From NCBI RefSeq assembly GCF_034702125.1, contig NC_085876.1, positions 27,143,552 to 27,207,551 of the forward strand: DNA of 64,000 bases, written 5' to 3'. The notes beneath the pieces are model-generated. The model saw only the letters and a list, made by a program, of their open reading frames with translations, was not told the origin of the DNA and did not search any database. Made by a program: the position numbers and the translations under genes. This document shows positions 1 through 11,491 of this stretch, one piece after another. How positions within the stretch are numbered: the first letter of the stretch is position 1; each line of letters begins with the position of its first letter. This DNA is from Engraulis encrasicolus (Eukaryota; Chordata; Actinopteri; Clupeiformes; Engraulidae).

Positions 1-33
1 TTGTGTTTGTGTTTCTATTTTCCCCTGTGGCAG

Positions 34-73
34 ACGGGAAACCAGCACATATACCAGCCGGTGGGCAAGCCAG
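34..73 (+). CDS. ptk2: ptk2 (focal adhesion kinase) coding exon with the Tyr861-type site
   Basis: A 40-nt internal exon follows a pyrimidine-rich acceptor ending CAG and is followed by GTAAGAG. It reads TGNQHIYQPVGKP and ends with one base of a split codon, which the next exon completes as Glu. The peptide matches vertebrate focal adhesion kinase around human Tyr861, a Src-phosphorylated tyrosine in the linker between the kinase and FAT domains (family knowledge). Upstream exons for the FERM and kinase domains lie outside the window. Which teleost ptk2 paralogue this is cannot be told from the sequence. Confidence 0.93.
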
Positions 74-83
74 GTAAGAGCTG

Positions 84-830
84 AGAGCCACAACACAGCA
101 CTGCACTGCACTGCACAGCACAACACAGCATAGCGCAGCGCAGCGCAGCACAGCACAGCACAGCACAGCACAGCACAGCACAGCACAGCACAGCACAGCA
201 CAGCATAGAACTGCACTGCACTGCACTGCACTGCACTGCACAGCAAAGCATCCCTCCACAGAATAGCACAGCACAGCACAGCACAGCACAGCACAGCACT
301 GCACTGCACAGCACTGCACAGCACTGCACAGCACAGCACAGCACAGCACAGCACAGCACAGCCTAGCCCAGCGTGCCTCCACAGATCAGCAAGCACAGCA
401 CAGCACAGCTCAACATGGCACAGCACAGCACAGCACAGCACAACATAGCACGGCACTGCACAACACAGCACAGCACAGCACAGCACAGCACAGCACAGCA
501 CAGCACAGCACAGCAAAACACAACACAATACAACACAACACAATACAACACAGCACTGCACAGCACAACACAACACAACACAACAAAGCACTGCACAGCA
601 CAACTCAACACAACACAACACAACACAACACAACACAACACAACACAGCACTGCACAGTTCGAAACAACACAGCACAACACAACACAGCACAGCACAGCA
701 CAGCACAGCACAACACAACACAACACAACACAACACAACACAACACAACACAACACAACACAACACAACACAACACGGCACTGCACAGCCCAGCATGCCT
801 CCACAGCACCACACAGCATGCCTCCACAGT
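84..830. repeat. Pentanucleotide (CACAG/CACAA/CACTG)n array in a ptk2 intron
   Basis: About 750 bp is built almost entirely of 5-bp units CACAG, CACAA and CACTG with local homogenisation: GCACA-rich on the left, AACAC-rich on the right. It starts only about 10 bp after the splice donor of the Tyr861-type exon. The long open frames on both strands (Cys/Ala/Val/Leu or Thr/Gln/His repeats) come from the 5-bp period lacking stop codons and are not genes. Confidence 0.95.
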
Positions 831-859
831 GGGTGGCGGAGGCCAATTTCTGCATAGTA

Positions 860-1450
860 ATTGCTCTGACGCCCACCTCCTCTTCCCTACTAGACTACTC
901 CTCTTTACCCCTCCCATTCACTTCTCCTTTCCTCCACTAGAACCCCCACCCCGTCTTCTTCTTTCACCTCCTCTTGCCTGCAGTCTTCTCCTGTGACCAC
1001 GTTCCCTCTACCCCTCCTCTCCTCTTTTTTTTCTCCACTCTACCCCTCATCTCTTCTCTTCTCACCTTTCTCCTCCTCTGCCACTCACTTCTCTATTCCT
1101 CTCCTCTCCTCTCCTCTCCTCTCCTCTTATCTCATCTCCTCTTCTCTTCACTCCTCCCCTCTCCTGCTCTCAACTTGCCTATTCTATTCCTCTCCTCTCC
1201 CTATCTTTCTCCCCTCCTTTACTCACCTCCTCTTCTCCTCTTCTCCTTTTCTCTGCTCTCTCCTCTTCTACCCCACCCACCCCACCCTAGGCTCTCCTCC
1301 TTTCCTCTCCTCCCTCCTACTCCTTTACCTCTCCTCGCCTTCTCCACTTCTCTCCTCTTCTACACCACCCCGCCCTCTCCTCCTTTCCTCTCCTCCCCCC
1401 TACTCCTTTACCTCGCCTTGCCTTCTCCACTCCTCCTCTTCTGCCCTCAG
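860..1450. repeat. Polypyrimidine (CCTCT)n-like tract
   Basis: About 590 bp on the plus strand is almost purely C and T, with many CTCCT and CTCTC units and few purines. It lies directly after the pentanucleotide array, in the same ptk2 intron. Open frames across it are Ser/Leu/Pro low complexity. Confidence 0.9.
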
Positions 1451-2140
1451 CAAATTCTTCAGTAAACAGCAAACACCCTGGGGCCACAGGCCTCACAGGG
1501 GGTTTTACGCTGGATCAAGAACATGTTGCTAGCCTATAGTAGAAAGACATAGTTAAAGAAAGTTGCTCATTTGCCGGTTTAAAATCGTGTGTAGGAACCA
1601 GTGTAGACAAATGGGATTGGGATTGTTCTGATGTAACAAGTCAAGTCAGTCAAGTGAAGTCAGCTTTTATTGTCACTTTCTTCATATGCACAAGTCATAC
1701 AAGGAAAATGAAATGACGTTTTCTCTCTATACCATGCCAGGACAGACATATACAAGACTGACATTTTACAGACTGACATAAAGTGCAAGACAGGACAGGT
1801 AACAGTGATGGACTACACACTCTATCCTGCAACAAAGCATCTCATCTTACATTGCTCTACCCTAGTTTACTGTAGCTATGTTACTCAAGGGTACTCAGAC
1901 TTAGCTGAAATGTTTTAAGCTGGTGGATTGCATGCATACCAGCAGGCCAAAGCATCATCATTGTATCCATGAGCTGGAATTCATGGTATCTTACTTTTAT
2001 CTGTAAAACCAGCCTTTAAACACAGACATACTGACACACACGTACACACACATACCCACACACACACACACACACACATGCATGCTTCTTTCTCCCTATT
2101 AACGCACCGTCCTGTTGTGTGATCTGTTGCTTTCTTCCAG
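1451..2140 (+). other. ptk2 intron remainder with a possible dispersed repeat
   Basis: There is no gene here. About 1640-1850 holds a segment beginning GTCAGCTTTTATTGTCAC that resembles a repeat common in fish, but I cannot classify it. A short (CA)n run lies at 2033-2078. Confidence 0.4.
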
Positions 2141-2241
2141 AGCATGCGGCGCCACCTAAGAAGCCTCCCCGCCCTGGAGCTCCCGGCCTGGGCAGCCTGG
2201 CCAGCCTCAACCCCACTGACAGCTACAACGAAGGAGTCAAG
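2141..2241 (+). CDS. ptk2: ptk2 coding exon, proline-rich linker
   Basis: The exon lies between TTTCTTCCAG and GTAGTG. It completes the split codon (G|AG, Glu) and reads HAAPPKKPPRPGAPG, then GLGSLASLNPTDSYNEGVK. The APPKKPPRP core is the FAK C-terminal proline-rich motif that binds SH3 domains such as those of p130Cas and GRAF (family knowledge). The reading phase fits both neighbouring exons exactly. No indel or stop is seen. Confidence 0.95.
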
Positions 2242-2271
2242 GTAGTGTAGCCCACACACTTACCGCACAAA

Positions 2272-2567
2272 TACACCGGCCGCAACATGAGCAAGGCGAG
2301 CGACGGAAGTGATTGATTTTGTATTGGATTCGCGCAACGAGAGCAACAGTTTGTAGTTAAACTCCTGGGAATATTATGCAAATTAGCTATGATGCTGTCC
2401 ACCACAAGCCAATGACTGTATAGCGGTCAGTGGCCACAGCCAATGGGAATGTTGAAATTCTTGCATTCTGCTTTTATCGGACATACTCTAGTCGCTTCAA
2501 TCACTTGTATCACTCTTGCTGCACAGAAGCGATTCTCTGACGCTTGCATCTCGTCGTGGCCGGTGTA
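2272..2567. mobile_element. Non-autonomous DNA transposon (MITE) with TACACCGGCC ends
   Basis: The left end TACACCGGCCGCAACATGAG is matched in inverse by the right end, whose complement reads TACACCGGCCACGACGAGAT. That gives an imperfect terminal inverted repeat of about 25 bp around about 245 bp with no coding potential. The target duplication is unclear. It lies 30 bp after a ptk2 exon. Confidence 0.75.
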
Positions 2568-3017
2568 TTCTCCCGGTTACACTCTTACAGTCCTGCACAC
2601 ATTAACAAGCCTCCATCCCACAGACCGCACCGTACAGCAAAGAAGCCAGGGTGTGTGGCTGAAGCCAGCACACACTTAAACCTCCCTGTGACCGAGGGTG
2701 GGAACATACTGTCACAGGCATAAAGTCCCATGTCTGTGGCTGTACTGGTATTGTATGAGGGATTGCAATAATTCAACTGCGACCCACTGGTTGACGTTGA
2801 AATATTAAGTGCCAGATAGATTTTGGACGTGAAACAATTTCTGTATGTCAAGTTTACCACTTCCTTGTGAGAAGTTGATAAAGGTTCATTTTCAAGCCTG
2901 TGGTGTGAGTCAGTGAAGGTTCACCAGTCGTGTCACGTCACGTGTTCACCTGTGTGACTTCTGTTTGTGTCCAGTAGACTGAAAAGGTAACACCTCTCTT
3001 TACACAATGCTTATAAG

Positions 3018-3169
3018 TAGAGGGGTAAATGTGTCAATCCTACTGACATCGATCGAATTCAATAGTGTCGTATCGTGGGGCATTCTTAAGTATCGAAAAT
3101 AGTTGAATCGCTGCGTTAAGAAATCGATATCAAATCGTATCGTCATGGAGGCTGTGATTTACACCCCTA
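3018..3169. mobile_element. hAT-type MITE, 152 bp, 8-bp target duplication
   Basis: The ends are inverted versions of AGGGGTGTAAATCAC (left AGGGGTAAATGTG) and the interior is rich in ATCGAT-like words. It is flanked by CTTATAAG (3010-3017) and CTTATAAC (3170-3177), an 8-bp duplication with one mismatch, as expected for hAT. Confidence 0.8.
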
Positions 3170-3550
3170 CTTATAACATTGCCCCTGGAAAGTTAGGAGC
3201 AGCAGACATATTAAATGGTAGTGATGAGCAGTATTGCCATTTTTGCAGCTGTATTCATTTCACGCAGATCTGACCTCGTGCTGAACCCAACACGCTCTGC
3301 ATCTCGCCACACACACAAACCGCACCTTCTTCTGCACTGCTTTTATTTGCATCTCATTCTGATTCTCAGTCCCCACTCTTTTTTAAATTCTATTATTTGT
3401 TTGATTTTTTTTCGGATGCGTCTCTCGCCTTGTTTGCCCACCCACTCCCACGCACCCCTCCCCCGGTCCGAGGCGAGATTTACTGTAATTCAACCAGATG
3501 AGATGTAGATAGGGGGAACTGCTGGGAACAGAGGGGGTGTTGTGCTTATG

Positions 3551-3719
<169 letters not shown>

Positions 3720-4192
3720 TACAAGGGGAGGGGGTTAGGGGTGGTTAGAAAAGATGAAATTGAAATCTTAAGTAGCATGCGAAGCCAGCGAGCCAAACCC
3801 AAGCTCATGCGGCCCCAGTGTTAGTATTTCCCCCATCCCGTCCACTCCGCTCCCCTGCCCTCTCCTCCCCTCTCTTCTCTTCTCCTCTCCTCTCCACTGG
3901 TGCGCCCACTAGGCCGGATAGAGTTGCCTCTGAGTCAGCGGAACCGGCGCAGGCAAGAGCCCTTACCGCCCAGTCACCCGGCCCTGCCAAACCACACAGA
4001 CACCCCCCACCACCCCTCAACTCCTCCACCCGGCCCCACCACCCCTCAACTCCTCAACCTACCGGGCCCCGGCCCTGCAACCCCCAACCCAGCCACCAGG
4101 CCCTGCCAAACCTCACAACACAAGCAACAGAAGCCCCGACCCTGATGCTTCCAACACACACATACTGGTAGTACACACAGAGACACAGGGAT

Positions 4193-5236
<1,044 letters not shown>

Positions 5237-5300
<64 letters not shown>

Positions 5301-5316
5301 TCTCTCTCTAGCTCTT

Positions 5317-5380
<64 letters not shown>
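5237..5380. repeat. (CT)n microsatellite
   Basis: A CT run of roughly 145 bp is broken by two short interruptions near 5297 and 5310-5320. Confidence 0.97.
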
Positions 5381-5381
<1 letters not shown>

Positions 5382-5558
5382 CTCTGTCAAGGACAGCGTG
5401 TGGGTTGTAGAGATGAGAAATGGGCACAGCAAACACACACACAAGAGTAACTTACTTTCCCTCTTTCATCAAAGTCCCATTACAAAATAGGCCAGGGCAA
5501 ACTGTGCAGTTGCAGTACTTGGATGTCCTTTCTTTGCATGTTGCCGCTAGGATATATT

Positions 5559-5728
5559 GGGCATTTCTCAAAACCTAGTGCAGTGCACTTCCAAGTGTAT
5601 CAGCCTAATTAGTCACGCCCAGTGATTGGATACTCTTTGGTGAACTCTAGGGAATATCCAATCACTGGATGTGACTTATTAGGCTGATACACTTGGAAGT
5701 GCACTGCACTAGGTTTTGAGAAATACCC
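5559..5728. mobile_element. Palindromic MITE, family A (full copy)
   Basis: The left arm GGGCATTTCTCAAAACCTAG and the right arm ending CTAGGTTTTGAGAAATACCC are near-perfect inverse copies. The match extends almost to the centre at about 5643, so the 170-bp element is a near-complete hairpin with no coding capacity. Related copies lie at 6179 and about 13971. Confidence 0.85.
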
Positions 5729-6178
5729 ATTGTATGTACATTACAGGGAAACCGAACACCACATGCAGTCAGACATTGACTTGGGTTTCGAACAGCCCGG
5801 CTGGCCACAATAACCTAAACAATAATTGTAATAAAATAACAGAGGCCAGGATGATGGGCAAAACTCATTAGACAGTTTCTTTTTTTTCATGGTGTTTGAA
5901 TAAAGCATGTATCTATGTATATGTGATGTTTTGTTTTCTTCTCCCTTGGCTTGTTATGCATTGCTAATCCCATCTCTCTCTCTCTCTTCTTTTGTTCTCC
6001 TGCACTACTCTCCCCCATCCTCCCCTCCCCTCACGCGTGCCTTTTGTCCCCTTCCTATCTTCTTTTTTTTCGGGTTTGCCCCTCTGTTGTTGTACGTAGC
6101 CTTGGAGGGTAAGCACTCTGTGTTTGTGTCAATGCCACGCCGGGCCACTAGAGGGCTAGTAGTATCACACCACTCACA

Positions 6179-6273
6179 GGGTATTTCTCAAAACCTAGTG
6201 AGCACACTTCCAGGTGTATCAGACTAATTAGCCACACCATGGAAGCGCGCGCACTAGGTTTTGAGAAACGCCC
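6179..6273. mobile_element. Palindromic MITE, family A (internally deleted copy)
   Basis: It has the same ends as the element 450 bp to the left (CTCAAAACCTAGTG and CACTAGGTTTTGAG) but is only 95 bp long because the middle is missing. Confidence 0.8.
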
Positions 6274-6335
6274 ACACACTCCTCTCAGACTCTATCGACA
6301 CTCACTCACATGCAATGGATGGCGGAACAATTGCA

Positions 6336-6482
6336 CACAGGGCCCCAGGGCAAAACACAAATAGGCCCCCTCCCATACAGCATGCCAAGGTCATAATGGG
6401 GGCCCCCACCATCAATACAGATGGGTCCTCCTGGGCCCAGGGGCAAATGCCCTGCTTGTCCAACCTATAGCTCCGGCCCTGT
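6336..6482. repeat. Possible dispersed repeat, GGGCCC-rich
   Basis: The segment between ACAGGGCCCCAGGGCAAAAC and CTATAGCTCCGGCCCTGTG has short inverted CAGGGCC ends and looks like a dispersed DNA repeat. The family was not identified. Confidence 0.35.
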
Positions 6483-6499
6483 GTACATGTTGAGGTGCA

Positions 6500-7445
6500 G
6501 TAGTTTGTTACCACTAAATTTGCCATCCACTGTCATGTGTGTATGTGTGTGCGAGAGGGCATGATCCATTAGTCATCTGTTATAGGCTTACTAACTGCAA
6601 TAGAGAGATGTAGACATATAGTTACGTCTGAGCACATAACCGTAGATAGTTTGTGTCGTATATTGTCGTGTGTCTATTTATGTCATGTTTGTTGGTGTTA
6701 CTGTCTGTCTACGTCTTCGTAGTTCACTTACCGCTGTCTTGGTTTTGCCATCACCATAGCATGGCTTGGTCTCAGAGGACGGGACAGGACACAAAAGGGC
6801 ATGCATCTTGCAGCTTGTTTTTGCAGCCAGTGTGGCTTGGGAAAGCATTCCTGTAGTCCTCCTCTCTGAGGCCAAGCCATAATGGAACACTACCACTAAA
6901 TATGTTCTTCTCCTCCTACCACCACATCATGGAGTCACTTGATGTCTATTGTATGCAATGCTGCCACCAGGTGGTGAACTTGGTGAAGTTGCACCATGCA
7001 GCGGTTTACCAAATGCAAATGAAGTGGAATTTCCCTACTCAGGGGACACAGATAATGTAGAACAAACATGCAAACAGACATAAGATAAAGGCTACTTCAA
7101 CAACCTGTGACCCCAGTGGCCCTCTACAATGAGACAACATTAAACCTTTTTATTAAATTAAAGTGGACTCCCTAGTCCAAATGCAAACGGAATTAATGTA
7201 CAGTAATTTCCGGCCTATAAGACAGACCTGAATAGAATCCGCACCCACTCAAAGTGATTCAACCTACACTGGATATCTGTGCCGATTCTCATTCATCTTA
7301 ACACCTTTTGATGTATAGGCATAACATAATAAATCCTAGACAGACATGAGACATACAGTAGATAGTTCACATGGACAACTTCTGGATGACAACACTGTAC
7401 AGTAAGACCCAAAGAGATTATTCGTAAGCAACTGGATGTTTTTCT
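6500..7445 (+). other. ptk2 intron, nothing recognised
   Basis: There is no convincing gene, RNA or repeat structure in this stretch beyond AT-rich intronic sequence. Confidence 0.4.
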
Positions 7446-7802
7446 TTAAAGGTACACTGTGCAAGATTTTTAGTTATTTATTTCCAGAATTCATGCTACC
7501 CATTCACTAATGTTACCTTTTTCATGAATATTTACCACCACCATCAAATTCTAAGTATTCATTATGACTGGGAAAATTGTACTTTTCATACATTAAAAGG
7601 GGGGTCTTCTCCATGGTCCGCCATCTTGAATTTCCAGAAATAGCCATTTTTAGCTGCAACAATGACTGTACTTGGGCCATACTAGAAAATATTAGTTTAT
7701 TACTTAGTAAACTTTCATGAAAATATCAAATATGGCAATAGGCTAGCCAGATTCAATGAGCAGCATAGTTGCAGTACCATTTCCTGCACAGTGTACCTTT
7801 AA
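7446..7802. mobile_element. TTAA-flanked MITE, family B (intact copy)
   Basis: The 357-bp element lies between two TTAA sites. Its ends are inverted (AAGGTACACTGTGCAAGA and TGCACAGTGTACCTT). TTAA targets are used by piggyBac and Kolobok transposases (family knowledge). The interior includes CCATCTTGAATTTCC and a run with CACCACCATCAAATTCTAAG. Further copies are at 13277, about 23500 and 57534. Confidence 0.82.
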
Positions 7803-7985
7803 GCTTGGAAGACATTTTGTTCCTCCTTACCCAATGAACTTCAACAGTTGTCTTGTTGATGTAACAGGGAACACTACAGTAGTGTAGTGTACAGTAGTAC
7901 GTACAGAGTATGTAGTAGTAATGTTCCCTGATACATCAGCAAGATAACTGATGTGGCTCTCCAGATGAGGAACTTTTCAATAGGC

Positions 7986-8092
7986 TCGTTCATGACGAAG
8001 CCGTAAGAATTTTCTAACCACAATGCATCAAACTGGCAAAGTGCGCATGCCCACTGCCTAGCAAAAATCTTACTGCGTTGTCACGACCGAGC
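7986..8092. mobile_element. MITE, family C (short copy)
   Basis: The segment contains AATGCATCAAACTGGCAAAG and CTGCCTAGCAAAA, shared with elements at 24184, 29335 and 41398. It is an internally reduced copy in a ptk2 intron, about 340 bp before a FAT-domain exon. Confidence 0.6.
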
Positions 8093-8433
8093 CCAATCTC
8101 CAAGTCCAGTTGCTGAGAAAAACAACTGAAGTCTTTGAAAACCTGAATGAATAAGAGTCTTCGAATGCAGACAACTGTGTGACCGTCTCCTCTCCTTTTT
8201 TCCCCCCCAAACATTTCTTTATTAAGTATTTTTTATATACAACACAACATCACAAACCCACACCCACCCCAAACCCAAGGCACACACACAAAAACAAAAT
8301 AAACATAATAATAAAAAGAAAGAAAGAAAAAAAACCCACAATAACCATCATCATTATATCCCAACAATTACCTAGAGTACAACAAAACAAATTCCCACCG
8401 TCTCCTCTCCTTTTTCCTGTGTCGCCTGTGCAG

Positions 8434-8589
8434 ATCCAGCCCCAGGAGATTAGCCCGCCCCCCACGGCCAACCTGGACCGCTCCAACGACAAGGTGTACG
8501 AGAACGTCACAGGGCTGGTGAAGGCCGTTATCGAGATGTCCAGCAAGATCCAGCCAGCTCCACCGGAGGAGTACGTGCCCATGGTGAAG
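8434..8589 (+). CDS. ptk2: ptk2 coding exon, start of the FAT domain (Tyr925-type site)
   Basis: This 156-nt phase-0 exon (52 codons) follows GTCGCCTGTGCAG and ends before GTAAGG. It starts IQPQEISPPPTANLDRSNDK and continues through VYENVTGLVKAVIEMSS to EEYVPMVK. The VYENV motif corresponds to human Tyr925, a Grb2-SH2 docking site at the start of the focal adhesion targeting four-helix bundle (family knowledge). The sequence is nearly identical to mammalian FAK, so a functional gene is likely. Confidence 0.96.
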
Positions 8590-8771
8590 GTAAGGCAGCT
8601 GGGAGACAATAAAATGTACATCAAATGTATTGAATAAAATATTTTATTTTATATTGTACATTTGTTGAGATAGGCCACCGCTCATCTGTTTAGAAGGTGC
8701 AGGATTCAGTTGAAATTTCTATATAAAAAGGAGACAATCTGCACACTTCAGGTCTTTTTTTTGTGCAAAGA

Positions 8772-8927
8772 AGCTTTACTTGACTTGCAAGCTTTCGGTC
8801 CTTAGACCTTCATCAGGCAGAGTCTTATTTTACATTTAAAGTAAGATAAAATAAGCAGCTTTACTTGACTTGCAAGCTTTCGGTCCTTAGACCTTCATCA
8901 GGCAGAGTCTTATTTTACATTTAAAAT
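8772..8927. repeat. 85-bp tandem duplication
   Basis: Two copies of a block beginning AGCTTTACTTGACTTGCAAG, then TTTCGGTCCTTAGACCTTCA, are repeated with an 85-bp offset. The block ends TCTTATTTTACATTTAAA. It resembles a fragment of a dispersed fish repeat duplicated in place. Confidence 0.85.
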
Positions 8928-8939
8928 GTTATGTTTTAA

Positions 8940-9110
8940 CTCGGTTGTGGCTCTAATGGCTAAGGCACTGTACTGCTACGCCGGGGGACCTGGGTTCGAT
9001 TCCGGCCCAAGGTCATTTCCCCATCCTCTCTGTCCCACTCCTTTCCTGCCTCCAGCTCATAGTACTGTCCATAAAAGGCATAAATGCCTGTTAAAATTGT
9101 AATATAATTT
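8940..9110 (+). repeat. tRNA-derived SINE
   Basis: The 5' part resembles a tRNA gene, with box A-like TGGCTCTAATGGCTAAGGC and box B GGGTTCGATTCC. An unrelated C/T-rich body and an A/T-rich tail ending in an A run follow. A related element is at 24452. It lies in the last but one ptk2 coding intron. Confidence 0.8.
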
Positions 9111-9422
9111 AAAAAAAGAAAGTCTAAGATTGTATGCAGTTTCTCAATCAGAATATTATTTAGTTATTAGAAAAATCCCCTTCACATTACATTTGACAGT
9201 TGTAGGTGTAGGGAGAAGTGACTATATTTTAGTTTGCAGTCACTTTATTGTAATTTGTGTAATGTGTGTAAATTCACAAATACAAAGAGCCCCATGTGGA
9301 TTCTATGCAACTGCATGTTTTTGAAGTATCCAACTCTGACTATATAATTATTAAGCCTTGTGGTACAGTATATACTACTAAGTGAATATACTAACAGTTT
9401 GTAACTGTGTCCTGTATCACAG

Positions 9423-9503
9423 GAAGTGGGCCTGGCTCTGAGGACTTTACTGGCAACAGTGGACGAGACGATCCCCATACTACCCTCCAGCACACACAGA
9501 GAG
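9423..9503 (+). CDS. ptk2: ptk2 coding exon, FAT domain helix
   Basis: An 81-nt phase-0 exon of 27 codons lies between CCTGTATCACAG and GTAAGCC. It reads EVGLALRTLLATVDETIPIL then PSSTHRE, and matches the FAK FAT domain between its first and second helices with only conservative changes. Confidence 0.96.
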
Positions 9504-9641
9504 GTAAGCCCAGTTGACGCTGCTACACCCTGCTCTGTTCCCCACACACTCTGGGCAAAGACCACTCTTATCAGTGTGAAACATTTTAGTATTGATATTT
9601 GTTGTATTTGTTGATATTGATATTTTCATATTCTGCAATCA

Positions 9642-9812
9642 GGGGCCTATGCTACAAAGCTGGTTCAAGGCAAGTTAAGGTTAAGTTAAGAGGTAAATCA
9701 TCTGATACAAGTGCTTGTCTGAAGAAAATGAGGACTCCAGGCTCCTCTATTTGATGATTTACCTCTTAACTTGACCTTAACTTACCCTGAACCAGCTTTG
9801 TAGTATAGGCCC
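9642..9812. mobile_element. Palindromic MITE, family D (copy 1)
   Basis: Arms starting GGGGCCTATGCTACAAAGC and ending GCTTTGTAGTATAGGCCC form a long hairpin, including inverted copies of TTAAGAGGTAAATCATCT. It lies in the last ptk2 intron. The second copy lies just beyond the ptk2 polyadenylation signal. Confidence 0.85.
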
Positions 9813-10143
9813 ATGGTCTTTTGAAGACTGTTGAAAGGATATTGGTTCTGTTGCCTTATGTGGTTAAAGTATTAAGAATTGTATGATTGAGCACCAAATT
9901 TCAAAGTGCTGTGTTTTATTAATTATGGAATTTATGTGGAAAATAGGGTTGAGAAGGATATTATGCTAGTAAGTTTGGGTTTTGCAATGGGTGATGGTGA
10001 TTAGTTTTTTCAATCCACATACCGTGCAAACACGATGAAAATATGGAAGCAGATTAAAAAAAAGATGTGTGTTTTTAAAAGTATTTCCATACATATGATC
10101 AAGTTCTAAGAGCAGATGGTGTTTTCCCTTCACCCATATCCAG

Positions 10144-10359
10144 ATCGAGATGGCCCAGAAGCTGTTGAACTCTGACCTGGGCGAGCTGATCAACAAGATG
10201 CGCTTGGCACAGCAGTACGTGCTGACCAGCCTGCAGCAGGACTACAAGAAGCAGATGCTGACGGCCGCGCACGCCCTGGCCGTGGACGCCAAGAACCTCC
10301 TGGACGTCATCGACCAGGCGCGCCTCAAGATGCTGGCCCAGGCCCGCGGGCCGCACTAG
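10144..10359 (+). CDS. ptk2: ptk2 terminal coding exon, end of the FAT domain
   Basis: The last coding exon starts after CCCATATCCAG in phase 0 with IEMAQKLLNSDLGELINKM and runs through KKQMLTAAHALAVDAKNLL to a C-terminus ending ARGPH and TAG (10357-10359). These are the third and fourth helices of the FAT bundle, which bind paxillin LD motifs and target the kinase to focal adhesions (family knowledge). The exon is much more GC-rich than its surroundings. The five ptk2 exons join with no phase conflict, so this is the intact 3' end of the gene. Confidence 0.96.
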   Translation: MEMAQKLLNSDLGELINKMRLAQQYVLTSLQQDYKKQMLTAAHALAVDAKNLLDVIDQARLKMLAQARGPH

Positions 10360-11310
10360 CCCTGCCCTGCCTAGCCCAGCCACGCCCAATGGCTCTCCAT
10401 CCCCTTACAGATGCAGCCGCGATAGCCCTGCCCAGCCACGCCCAATGGCTCTCCATCCCCTTACAGATGCAGCCGCAATAGGATAGCCTTGCTCTGCCTG
10501 GCCCGGTGACTACACATACAGTATGCTATGGACAACGGTGTGGTTCAACAGATTTGAAGCATTTTCAACTGTCTTATTTGCAAGCGGTAAGACTGGATGT
10601 CCTGGTTGAATCACCAATCCAAAACACCCACTTGAGGTCAAGTCCCACCTTGATATGGAGTGAGTGATTTTGATTGGCCATTTCAACCAGGAAATTCCAT
10701 GTTCGGATTACAAATTGTCAGTTAAAAATACTTCATATCAGTTCAACAGAACTGAATGGAATATTGATGTCCATTCTAATACCCAGTCATTGGCCCTGCC
10801 TACGACTGCGCCATGCGCTCCTCAACCATAGGGGAAGGGATGGGGTGGACCGAATCGACCCAGCCCAGAGCACTAGAGACTAGAGTCGCCCCTGGAATGG
10901 AGAGACGGATCCATGAATGGATGAATGGATGGGTCAGGTGACTTGGGGACTGCGTAACTGTGGGCTCTTAAAAAAAAATGTGTTTAGGCCTTGCAGTGCC
11001 AAGGACAATGCCCATTCTCATTCCACACGCTTTTTCTTTTGTTTTGGTTTTTTTCTTGAACACTTGGACACACTTCTCTTTGCTGCTGCTTCTGTCTTCC
11101 AAAGTATGGAGATTGACCACAGCAAAAAAAAAGAAAAAAGAAAGAAAAGTACTCTTTGTTTTTACTCTTGTTCTGCCTCGTCTATGTTTTGTGATGTTTT
11201 GTATTTTTCTCCCTTTTTTTCCGTTTGTATCCTGAGGTGATATCTTATTTTGTTTGGGCTGGAAGTCCCTTCCTCCCATCACTTGCATAGTAAATAAATA
11301 CCACAAGAAG
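10360..11310 (+). other. ptk2: ptk2 3' untranslated region
   Basis: The sequence runs from the stop codon to a candidate AATAAA at 11293-11298, the first plausible polyadenylation signal. It contains a 56-bp tandem duplication just after the stop and A- and T-rich runs near 11040-11220. The true cleavage site is inferred. A palindromic MITE begins 12 bp further on. Confidence 0.6.
10374..10485. repeat. 56-bp tandem duplication in the ptk2 3' UTR
   Basis: Two adjacent, nearly identical 56-bp units each begin GCCCAGCCACGCCC and carry CCTTACAGATGCAGCCGC. They differ at very few positions (for example CGCGATAG against CGCAATAG), so the duplication looks recent. Confidence 0.9.
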
Positions 11311-11321
11311 CTGGAAGAACA

Positions 11322-11491
11322 GGGGCCTATACTACAAAGCTGGTTCAGGATAAGTTAAGGTTAAGTTAAGAGGTAAATCATCTAATAGAAGAGCCTGGAG
11401 TCCTCATTTTCTTCAGAAAAGCTCTTGTATTAGATGATTTACCTCTTAACTTAACCTTAACTTATCCTGAATTAGCTTTGTAGTAGGCCCC
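11322..11491. mobile_element. Palindromic MITE, family D (copy 2)
   Basis: It is almost identical in layout to the copy at 9642 (ends GGGGCCTATACTACAAAGC and TTTGTAGTAGGCCCC). AGAACA flanks both sides and may be the target duplication. Confidence 0.85.

Noticed and set aside
15..917. Several long open frames on both strands (Cys/Ala/Val/Leu repeats and Ser/Thr/Gln/His repeats)
   Set aside because: They are translations of a 5-bp repeat without stop codons. They overlap each other and lack any start context or splice logic.
974..1532. Ser/Leu/Pro-rich frames of 160-180 codons
   Set aside because: They come from a polypyrimidine tract inside a ptk2 intron. The codons are only CTC, TCT, CCT and the like.
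8940..9110. True tRNA gene
   Set aside because: Box A and box B are present, but the acceptor stem does not pair and an unrelated body and A-rich tail follow. It is a SINE. The same applies to 24452 and 39031.
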